A stretch of 5,955 nucleotides of DNA from Pseudomonadota bacterium. Its GTDB lineage: Bacteria > Pseudomonadota > Alphaproteobacteria > Rhizobiales > Tepidamorphaceae. Position 1 is the stretch's first letter. The number at the start of each line of letters is the position of its first letter. Below are positions 1 to 5,679 of this stretch, piece after piece. The stretch spans positions 1 through 5,955 of the forward strand of contig JAEYRQ010000535.1 in assembly GCA_023435545.1 (NCBI GenBank), read 5' to 3'. The position numbers were made by a program, and so were the translations under genes. The notes under the pieces were generated by a model. The model saw only the letters and a program-made list of their open reading frames with translations, did not search any database and was not told the origin of the DNA.

Positions 1-28
1 GGGCCGCTCCGCGTGATCTCGGACGGGC

Positions 29-994
29 TCACTGGCACTCGTATGAGACGCCCATCGCATCGTCGATCTGGCGGACGACGGCCCAGTGCTCCTTGAAGGT
101 GATCGGGATGAACTGCGCCTCGCCGGACTTGGAAAACTCCTCGGCGAGCAGCGAGCCTTCCCAGGGATAGGAGAAGAACGCTTCCTGGATCTTCTCCTGC
201 AGCTCCGGCTTCAGATTGTAGACGACACCGTAGCCGGTGGTCGGGAAGGTCTGGGACTTGTAGAGCGTCACGATCTGCTCGGGTTTCACCACGTCGCGCT
301 CGAACATGCGCGCCATTACCGAGTTGGCGATCGCCGCCGCGTCATAGTCCTTGTTGGCGACGCCGAGGACCGAGTTGTCGTGCTTGCCGGAGAACGCCGG
401 GGTGTAGTCCGTCTCGGGTTCGAGGTTGTATTCGGCCTTCAGCAGCGCCGAGGGCGCCTTGTAGCCGGAGTTGGACGTCTCGGACGTGAAGGCGAGCTGG
501 CGCCCCTTCAGATCCTCGATCTTGGTGATCCCGGAATCCGGGTGGGTGATGATCTCCATCTCGTAGCCGAAGCTGCCGTCTTCCGAAGCCATGATCGTGA
601 ACGGCCGGAAGCCGGCGCAGGCGACTGCGATCGGATTGGAACCGGTGTTGAAGCCGGCGACATGCAGCCTTCCGGCCCGCATCGCCTCGATCTGTGCCGC
701 ATTCGACTGGACAGGGAAGAACTGCACCTTCTTGCCGGTGACCTCCTCCATGTGCTTCAGGAAGCCTGCCCAAACATTGGCATAGACCGCCGGATCCTCT
801 ACCGGGGTGTAGGCGAAAATAAGCGTCGACGGATCGACCTGCTGGCCCGGGTCACTGGGAACATCAGCGATCAGGTCGCCGTCGTCATCCGTGTAGCGTG
901 AATCGAGCTTGAACTCGGCCTGTCCGGCGGCGGTGAGCATGAAGGTCGCGCAGCCGGCAACTGCCAGGCGCTTGGCGATAGCGTCGATGGTCAT
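29..994 (-). CDS. phnD: PhnD-family periplasmic binding protein for phosphonate, phosphite or phosphate
   Basis: This is a 321-residue periplasmic solute-binding protein of the PhnD family, which captures phosphonates or related phosphorus oxyanions for an ABC importer. Residues 1-26 form a Sec signal peptide, probably cut after GQA. The mature protein carries family hallmarks: FAYTPVEDP near 60-68, FFPVQSNAAQIEAMRAG near 92-108, GFNTGSNP at 114-121, the serine-rich ligand-loop region TSETSNSGYKAP at 170-181, and SGKHDNSVLGVANKDYDAA at 202-220. The start at 994 is preferred over an upstream ATG at 1045 because GAGGA lies about 6 bases before it and the signal peptide then begins normally. A VAGC sequence at 12-15 resembles a lipobox, but too little hydrophobic sequence precedes it. 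The gene lies 178 bases after the permease gene and has its own candidate Pho box. The partner ATPase and permease (PhnC, PhnE) are not present, so the exact ligand is open: phosphonate, phosphite or phosphate. Confidence 0.93.
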   Translation of the reverse strand: MTIDAIAKRLAVAGCATFMLTAAGQAEFKLDSRYTDDDGDLIADVPSDPGQQVDPSTLIFAYTPVEDPAVYANVWAGFLKHMEEVTGKKVQFFPVQSNAAQIEAMRAGRLHVAGFNTGSNPIAVACAGFRPFTIMASEDGSFGYEMEIITHPDSGITKIEDLKGRQLAFTSETSNSGYKAPSALLKAEYNLEPETDYTPAFSGKHDNSVLGVANKDYDAAAIANSVMARMFERDVVKPEQIVTLYKSQTFPTTGYGVVYNLKPELQEKIQEAFFSYPWEGSLLAEEFSKSGEAQFIPITFKEHWAVVRQIDDAMGVSYECQ

Positions 995-1106
995 TGTCTG
1001 TCCTCGTTGTCCCGGTTGCGATCCGGTGCGGCGGTTGGCAGTCATTATCTGCTGCCGGTCTCATCGAGGGTTCCACCACATCCTCCCCACGCGATAGCAA
1101 CTCTGT

Positions 1107-1124
1107 CTGACAACGGCATGACAG
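1107..1124 (-). promoter_or_regulatory. Candidate PhoB box upstream of the phnD-like gene
   Basis: Read on the minus strand this is CTGTCATGCCGTTGTCAG: two 7-base units, CTGTCAT and TTGTCAG, separated by 4 bases. The TGTCA cores are 11 bases apart, as in the known Pho box. The site lies 113 bases upstream of the phnD-like start at 994, in the 178-base gap after the permease gene. Ten bases downstream of the box is TATCGC, a weak -10 candidate in the position expected for a PhoB-activated promoter that lacks a -35. The function is inferred from the match to the consensus and from the gene context. Confidence 0.6.
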
Positions 1125-1172
1125 GGCAAGTCCCTGCATCGAGGATTGTTTTGCCGCCGGTGGAAAGTCTTG

Positions 1173-3203
1173 TCACGGACTGCCCGCGCGCCAAGCCTGG
1201 GTGCGCCGCTGGATCACCCTGCCAACGCCCAGATGCGCGATGCGTATGACGACGTTGGTGTAGAAGATCATCATCCCCATCGCCGCCGCAGCCGGCAGTT
1301 GTCCGGCATCGTCCATGTTCAGGACGGCGACCGAGGCGAGCGTCGTCTGCGGCGAGTAGAGGAACACCACCGCGGAGACCGTCGTCATGGCGTTGACGAA
1401 CAGGTAGATCCAGATGTCGAGGATCGCCGGGGTGCATACCGGCACCGTCACCCGCGCGAACACCTTGGTCACCGGCTGCTTCAGCGAGGCGGAGACGGAC
1501 TCGAACTCCGGGTCCATCTGCTTGAGCGCGGTGACGGCGCTCAGGTGGGCCACGGTGTAGAAGTGGGTGATCGTCGACAGCACCAGGATCGCCATGGTGC
1601 CGTAGATGACGTTCAGCGGGTTGGCGGGATCGTTGAAGAAGAAGATGTAGGACAGCCCCAGCACCATGCCGGGGACCGCCATCGGCATCATCGCCAGGAA
1701 CTGGACGCCCGCCCTGCCCGTCTCGAAGGCGCGCACCTTTTCGACCACATAGGCGCCGAGGAAGATCACACCCGTTCCCGCGAACGCCGTCCACAGGCCA
1801 GCCGGATCGAGTTGCCGTAGCTCTTCCAGCCGCCGCCATCGGCGATGGTTGAAGTCGTAGTGGCGCAGCGTAAAGTCGAGATTGTAGGGCCAGAACGTCA
1901 CCAGCGCGGCGTACTGGCACATCGCCAGAATGCCGAGGATCATCGCCGAGACGGCAGCGCAGTAGACGAACATCGTCCGGTCCAGACGAGCGTTCGGCTT
2001 CGGCGTGTATGGAACCGCGCGCGACGACAGGAGCGCCACCTGGCGGCGCGTCGCGAAGCGGTCGACGACAAAGGCAAGCACGGCAGGGATCAGCAGCACG
2101 ATCGAGACGACCGCGCCCATCTCGAAGTTCTGCTGTCCGACCACCTGCTTGTAGATGTCGACCGCCAGCACGTTGTACTGGCCGCCGATCACCTTCGGCA
2201 CACCGAAATCGGTGATCGTCAGGGTGAAGACGACAAAGGCCGCCGAGATCAGCCCGTAGCGCGCGCCGGGCAGCGTCACCGTCCAGAACACCTTGCGCGG
2301 CGGCGCCCGCAGGACGGTTGCGGCTTCGTACAATCGGGAATCGGAGATCGACAGAGCGATGGTGATGATGATCAGCGCGTGCGGAAAGGTGAAGATCACG
2401 CTGGCGACAACGATGCCGATCGGACCGTAGATGGACTGCCCCATCAGCATGTCGCGCAGGAAGCCCTGGTTGCCGAACAGATAGATCAGCCCGATGCCGG
2501 GCAGCAGCGACGGCACGAGGATCGGGACCAGCCCGATGGTCTTGAACGCGCCCTTGAACGGCATGCGCGTGCGCGTCAGCGCGTAGGCGAAGCCGAAGGC
2601 CAGCGTCACAGTGATGATGGTGGTGATGATCGCGACATAGAGCGAGTTGCCGACCGAGCCGAACAGCGCCGGCGTCGTGACGTAGCGCAGGTAGTTCGAG
2701 ACGGAGCGCTCCGTTCCTGCCCGGAACACGAGGTAGCGGATCTCCTCCCTCGGGATCTCCACCCACTCGTTCAGCGGCAACCGTTGGCGGCGTAGTTCAG
2801 TCGTGGCCGGCTGGCCGGAGCGGTTGATCACCCGGTAGGCAACGGCCGCGCTGTCCGCCGCATCCCAGTCGGGGAACAGGCGCGCGGCGGGAATGGCGCT
2901 GGAGCGGGCGGCCTGCTGGATCGCATCGGCGAACCCGGCCTCCTCTGCCCAGTCCCCAAGCGAACGCACCTCCTCGCCACCGTCCGCCATGACGCGGGCG
3001 ATCTCGATGGTGTCGTAGTGGAAGGTCCGCACCTCGAACGACTTTGACACCATGGTCGCCAGCGGCAGGGCGAGCGCGGCGATGAGATAGATCGCGATCA
3101 CCGCGAGGAACGCCCGCATGATCCAGTCGTCGCGTCCGAGCCTCGGCCGCACTTTGGGATCCGGAGGGGCAACCGTCGCCACCTGCAGCGCTGCATCAAC
3201 CAC
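1173..3203 (-). CDS. phnU2: Fused two-domain ABC permease, 2-aminoethylphosphonate (PhnU2) type
   Basis: This is a 676-residue inner-membrane permease with two binding-protein-dependent transport domains in one chain, as in FbpB-like importers, giving about 12 membrane helices. The GTG start at 3203 overlaps the ATPase stop by 8 bases and has GGAGG 6 bases upstream; the in-frame ATG at 3119 has no comparable site. Helix 1 is near 30-51. A long insert (about 52-175) follows, then the first domain from GNSLYVAI (185-192) to about 381. The second domain runs from about 409 to 658. The coupling (EAA) loops that meet the ATPase are at about 292-312 (YEAATVLRAPPRKVFWTVTLPG, trimmed: YEAATVLRA then TLPG) and 568-588. 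Motifs such as SIYGPIG, DFGVPKVIGG, FFFNDPANPLN, LYSPQTTLASVAVLNMDDAG and RRTQAW fit the family annotated as putative 2-aminoethylphosphonate permease. Residues 453-469 appear to be read out of frame. The iron alternative is less likely. Confidence 0.9.
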   Translation of the reverse strand: MVDAALQVATVAPPDPKVRPRLGRDDWIMRAFLAVIAIYLIAALALPLATMVSKSFEVRTFHYDTIEIARVMADGGEEVRSLGDWAEEAGFADAIQQAARSSAIPAARLFPDWDAADSAAVAYRVINRSGQPATTELRRQRLPLNEWVEIPREEIRYLVFRAGTERSVSNYLRYVTTPALFGSVGNSLYVAIITTIITVTLAFGFAYALTRTRMPFKGAFKTIGLVPILVPSLLPGIGLIYLFGNQGFLRDMLMGQSIYGPIGIVVASVIFTFPHALIIITIALSISDSRLYEAATVLRAPPRKVFWTVTLPGARYGLISAAFVVFTLTITDFGVPKVIGGQYNVLAVDIYKQVVGQQNFEMGAVVSIVLLIPAVLAFVVDRFATRRQVALLSSRAVPYTPKPNARLDRTMFVYCAAVSAMILGILAMCQYAALVTFWPYNLDFTLRHYDFNHRRWRRLEELRQLDPAGLWTAFAGTGVIFLGAYVVEKVRAFETGRAGVQFLAMMPMAVPGMVLGLSYIFFFNDPANPLNVIYGTMAILVLSTITHFYTVAHLSAVTALKQMDPEFESVSASLKQPVTKVFARVTVPVCTPAILDIWIYLFVNAMTTVSAVVFLYSPQTTLASVAVLNMDDAGQLPAAAAMGMMIFYTNVVIRIAHLGVGRVIQRRTQAWRAGSP
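1796..1848 (-). other. Compensated frameshift segment inside the permease gene
   Basis: In the annotated frame, residues 453-469 read as an arginine-rich string (HRRWRRLEELRQ and onward). In the frame one base along, the same DNA reads IADGGGWKSYGNSIRLA, and joining this to the following LWTAFAGTG gives a normal entry into a membrane helix. It also restores a GNS motif matching VGNSLYVAI at the start of the first domain. Third codon positions support the alternative: 16 of 17 are G or C, against 11 of 18 in the annotated frame. The implied changes are an extra C near 1847-1848 and a missing C near 1796-1797. I cannot tell a real double indel from sequencing or assembly error. Confidence 0.75.
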
Positions 3204-4302
3204 GGGCGCCCTCCGGATAGAGACGCAGCCGGTCGGCCGGGAGCGCGAAGGAAACCTCCGCGCCTTCGCGCAGCTCGATCTCGCGTGCCCGAACGATCGG
3301 AAGATCGATCCTGATACCGGCCGCGCCAGCACCCGTACGATGCAGGCCGACCCGGACGAACGAGCCGAGGAACTCGATCCACGCAATCTCGCCGGTGACG
3401 ACGTTGGGCCCTTCCCGCTCGCCCAGCACGATATCCTCCGGCCTGATCGCAACGGTGACCGCTGCCCCCGCCGGGACACCCTCGACATCGCAGCCGAGGT
3501 CCGCTCCGTAGGCATGGAGCCGGCCGGGACCTGCCATGAAGCCGGGCGCGAAATTCATGGTGCCGATGAAGTCGGCCACGAATGCCGAGGCAGGCGTCGC
3601 ATAGATTTCAGTCGGCGTGCCGACCTGCTCAATCGTGCCCTGGTTCATCACCACGATCCGGTCGGCCATGGTTAGCGCCTCCTCCTGGTCGTGCGTGACC
3701 ATGATCGTGGTGACGCCGAGGGTGCGCTGCAGCTTCTTGATCTCGAAGCGCAATCGCACCCGCACTTTGGCGTCGAGCGCCGACAGCGGCTCGTCGAGCA
3801 GCAAAAGGCCTGGCGAGGGCGCCAGAGCCCGCACCAGCGCCACGCGCTGCTGCTGGCCGCCGGAGAGTTGCGCCGGATACTTCTCGGCCTGATCGGCGAG
3901 GCCGACCATGTCGAGCAGTTCCTCCACGCGCCGCTTGACGTCGGCGCGGCGCATGCCGCGGTTCTCAAGTCCGTAGGCGACGTTTCTGCGGATCGTCAGA
4001 TTGGGGAACAGGGCGTAGGACTGGAACACGATCCCGAAATCGCGCTCGCTCGGCGGCAGCGCCGAGATGTCGCGACCGCCCTGGTAGATCCGGCCGGTGG
4101 TCTGGATGTCGAGGCCGGCGATCGCCCTCAAGAGCGTGGTCTTGCCGCAGCCCGAGGGGCCGAGGAAGCAGACGAACTCGCGGTGGGCGACCTCGAGGGA
4201 TACGCCCTTCAGCGCGGCGAACTCTCCGAAGCGCTTGGTGACGTTGTCGATGGCGAGATAGGGGCCGCCCCGAGAGGCGCTGTCCGGGCCGGCTGTGGCC
4301 AT
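3196..4302 (-). CDS. phnT2: ABC importer ATPase, 2-aminoethylphosphonate (PhnT2) type
   Basis: This is the 368-residue cytoplasmic ATPase that powers the importer. Every expected motif is intact: Walker A GPSGCGKTT at 48-56, Q-loop Q94 in FQSYALFP, signature LSGGQQQR at 146-153, Walker B LLLLDEP at 166-172, D-loop SALD at 174-177 and the switch histidine H204 in VTHDQEEAL. A C-terminal regulatory TOBE-like domain covers about residues 245-365. The length and layout are those of the FbpC/PotA/MalK group, and the neighbours point to the 2-aminoethylphosphonate branch. The start at 4302 has GGGGGAG 5 bases upstream; an open frame extends to 4470 but that stretch looks non-coding (serine- and arginine-rich) and overlaps the preceding gene. 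The stop overlaps the permease GTG start, which implies translational coupling and a balanced supply of the two subunits. Confidence 0.95.
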   Translation of the reverse strand: MATAGPDSASRGGPYLAIDNVTKRFGEFAALKGVSLEVAHREFVCFLGPSGCGKTTLLRAIAGLDIQTTGRIYQGGRDISALPPSERDFGIVFQSYALFPNLTIRRNVAYGLENRGMRRADVKRRVEELLDMVGLADQAEKYPAQLSGGQQQRVALVRALAPSPGLLLLDEPLSALDAKVRVRLRFEIKKLQRTLGVTTIMVTHDQEEALTMADRIVVMNQGTIEQVGTPTEIYATPASAFVADFIGTMNFAPGFMAGPGRLHAYGADLGCDVEGVPAGAAVTVAIRPEDIVLGEREGPNVVTGEIAWIEFLGSFVRVGLHRTGAGAAGIRIDLPIVRAREIELREGAEVSFALPADRLRLYPEGARG

Positions 4303-4321
4303 GTGATCTCCCCCATCCGGG

Positions 4322-4354
4322 CTCCCGGATCGCCGCCGCAGCGGCGTCCGGGAG
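4322..4354 (-). repeat. GC-rich stem-loop between binding-protein and ATPase genes
   Basis: An 8-base perfect inverted repeat (CTCCCGGA and TCCGGGAG) encloses a second stem of about 5 pairs (CGCCG and CGGCG around CTG). It lies in the 82-base gap between the binding-protein stop (4385) and the ATPase start (4302). No run of T follows on the minus strand, so it is not a typical intrinsic terminator. In ABC importer operons such structures often protect or attenuate the transcript so that the binding protein is made in excess; that role is an inference here. Confidence 0.6.
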
Positions 4355-4384
4355 GTCGCAAGTCTTGATCGGGAGGGCCGTCCC

Positions 4385-5413
4385 TCACTTCGGCTGCGAC
4401 TTGCCGTCGTAGCGCTTCTGCCACTCCTCGAGGATACGGGCACGGTTGGTGGCCGCGAACTCGAAGTCATTGTCGATCAGCATTTCGGTGAAGTTGGCCG
4501 GCAGACCCTCGAGCGGCTTGGCGATGCCGTCGACGGCGACGATGGCGTAGCCCTCGTTGTACATGCGCATCGCGTCCTCGCTGACCGCCCAGTCGATGAG
4601 CGTCTCGGCCGCCTCGACGTTCGGCGTGCCGCGCACGATCGCCGCCGCCTCCATGTCCCAGCCAACGCCCTCCTCCGGGATCACCACCTCGATCGGGGCG
4701 CCGTCGGCCCTGGTGCGGGCGGCACGGTACTCGAAGGAGATGCCGACCGGATACTCGCCGGCACCGGCCATGCGGCAGGGCGCCGACCCGGAGTGGGTGT
4801 AGACGCCTATGTTGTCGTGCAGCCTGTCCATGTACTCCCAGCCGCCCTCCTCGCCGAAAAGCTGCAGCCAGCTCGACACGTCGAGGAAGCCTGTGCCCGA
4901 GGAGTTCGGGTTCGGCATGACAATGGAGTCCTTGTAGACCGCGTTCGTCAGGTCGCCCCAGCTCTTGGGCAAGGGCAGCCCCTTCTTCTCCGCCTCGACT
5001 GTGTTGAAGCAGATAGCAGCCGCCCAGACGTCCATGCCGACCCACTCCGGGGGATTGGCCGGATCGCGGAACTTGGCGTTGAGCTTGTCCAGGCCCTTCG
5101 GCGCATACGGCTCGAGCATCCCCTCGGACTTCATCAGCATCAGCGAGGTCGCAGCCAGGCCCCAGATCACGTCGGCCTGCGGATTGTCTTTCTCGGCCAG
5201 GAGCTTGGCGGTGATGATGCCGGTGGAATCGCGAACCCAGTTGATCTTGATATCCGGATGGGCCGCATTGATTTTCTCTGCGTAGGCGGCCAACTGATCG
5301 GCCTCGATGGCCGTATAGACGGTGAGCTCCGTCTCGGCCTGCGCGGTCTGCGACAGAGCGAACATCATTGCAACTGCGGCGAACAGCCGGAGCGGTATCC
5401 GGGTTGTGGTCAA
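4385..5413 (-). CDS. phnS2: Periplasmic 2-aminoethylphosphonate-binding protein (PhnS2 type)
   Basis: This is the 342-residue periplasmic binding component of the adjacent importer. Residues 1-26 form a signal peptide ending AQA before ETELTVYTA. The mature part has the iron/AEP binding-protein fold (extracellular solute-binding family 1 type). Motifs shared with proteins annotated as putative 2-aminoethylphosphonate-binding include ADVIWGLAATS (80-90), MPNPNSSGTGFLDVSSWLQ (166-184), YTHSGSAPC (205-213), GISFEYRAA (224-232), and the C-terminal NDFEFAATNRARILEEW then KRYDGKS. The adjacent tyrosine pair typical of FbpA iron ligands is not visible in the corresponding region. The start chosen is TTG at 5413, because GGGAGG sits 5 bases upstream and it opens directly into the signal peptide; upstream residues to 5542 look non-coding. 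It may be the counterpart of AepX, the 2-aminoethylphosphonate-binding protein described in marine bacteria. The ligand is inferred, not shown. Confidence 0.92.
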   Translation of the reverse strand: MTTTRIPLRLFAAVAMMFALSQTAQAETELTVYTAIEADQLAAYAEKINAAHPDIKINWVRDSTGIITAKLLAEKDNPQADVIWGLAATSLMLMKSEGMLEPYAPKGLDKLNAKFRDPANPPEWVGMDVWAAAICFNTVEAEKKGLPLPKSWGDLTNAVYKDSIVMPNPNSSGTGFLDVSSWLQLFGEEGGWEYMDRLHDNIGVYTHSGSAPCRMAGAGEYPVGISFEYRAARTRADGAPIEVVIPEEGVGWDMEAAAIVRGTPNVEAAETLIDWAVSEDAMRMYNEGYAIVAVDGIAKPLEGLPANFTEMLIDNDFEFAATNRARILEEWQKRYDGKSQPK

Positions 5414-5445
5414 GGAAGCCTCCCGATTATTGGACACGCCTGGAG

Positions 5446-5473
5446 TCCCGCCGCAGGGACCCTCGTGGCGGGA
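5446..5473 (-). repeat. Inverted repeat in the leader of the binding-protein gene
   Basis: TCCCGCC at 5446-5452 pairs with GGCGGGA at 5467-5473, and with one mismatch the stem can extend by two further pairs. An overlapping alternative, GTCCC at 5445-5449 with GGGAC at 5456-5460, cannot form at the same time. The structure lies 33 bases upstream of the TTG start and downstream of the candidate Pho box, so it would be transcribed if the promoter is there. No riboswitch class is recognised, and a regulatory role is only a possibility. Confidence 0.4.
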
Positions 5474-5519
5474 ATGGGCGGACGATGGGGAGGCAGAGCG
5501 ACAGAGAGGCGACGATTGG

Positions 5520-5537
5520 ATGAACGAAACATGACAG
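5520..5537 (-). promoter_or_regulatory. Candidate PhoB box upstream of the importer operon
   Basis: Read on the minus strand this is CTGTCATGTTTCGTTCAT: a perfect CTGTCAT unit, a 4-base spacer and a second unit, CGTTCAT, that matches the consensus at 5 of 7 positions. It lies 107 bases upstream of the TTG start and reads toward the operon. The first eight bases are identical to those of the box before the phnD-like gene. I see no convincing -10 at the expected distance. PhoB control is inferred from the consensus and the phosphonate-uptake context. Confidence 0.55.
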
Positions 5538-5561
5538 GACACAAAAGGCGAGCAATGGCAT

Positions 5562-5579
5562 CGCCACCTCTCGGTGGCG
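5562..5579. repeat. Perfect 7-base inverted repeat in the divergent intergenic region
   Basis: CGCCACC and GGTGGCG flank a 4-base loop, TCTC. It lies upstream of the candidate Pho box of the operon and about 100 bases before the plus-strand gene, so it could be an operator or an RNA hairpin in a plus-strand leader. No T run follows on either strand, which argues against an intrinsic terminator. The rest of the 266-base region between the divergent genes (5414-5679) shows no further clear signal beyond the leader repeat and Pho box. Confidence 0.35.
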
Positions 5580-5679
5580 GGTCGATCAACTGCAACCAGT
5601 CCCGCTGCAAATCGGGCCCTGAGCGCCGCAGCCTGGTATCGACGTCGCTGAGTGGGGTGTGCTAATCGGGCACCCGGAC

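Noticed and set aside
86..901. Plus-strand open frame opposite the phnD-like gene
   Set aside because: It is antisense to a well-supported gene, has an arginine- and leucine-rich low-complexity look and no recognisable domain; GC-rich genes often leave such open antisense frames.
1044..1049. GATAAT on the minus strand as a -10 for the phnD-like gene
   Set aside because: It is close to TATAAT but no -35 lies 16-18 bases upstream, and the position relative to the Pho box is too far for a PhoB-type promoter.
1122..1136. Hairpin CAGGG/CCCTG as a terminator of the permease operon
   Set aside because: The stem has only 5 pairs, no T run follows, and it overlaps the Pho box; I do not call a terminator here.
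1045..2766. Long minus-strand frame overlapping the permease
   Set aside because: It is rich in arginine, histidine and alanine, with no motif, and is the shifted shadow of the permease gene, whose own frame carries the transport domains and good third-position bias.
1845..2795. Plus-strand open frame opposite the permease
   Set aside because: Composition dominated by arginine, aspartate and histidine with no motif; antisense shadow of the permease gene.
3196..5413. Iron(III) importer (FbpABC/AfuABC) as the identity of the operon
   Set aside because: The fold and arrangement are shared, but the binding-protein and permease motifs fit the putative 2-aminoethylphosphonate branch better, the FbpA tyrosine pair is not seen, and the Pho boxes and PhnD-like neighbour point to phosphorus. 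It cannot be fully excluded from sequence alone.
4793..5665. Plus-strand open frame opposite the binding-protein gene and its leader
   Set aside because: No recognisable domain; most of it is antisense to the PhnS2-type gene, and it runs through the presumed promoter region.
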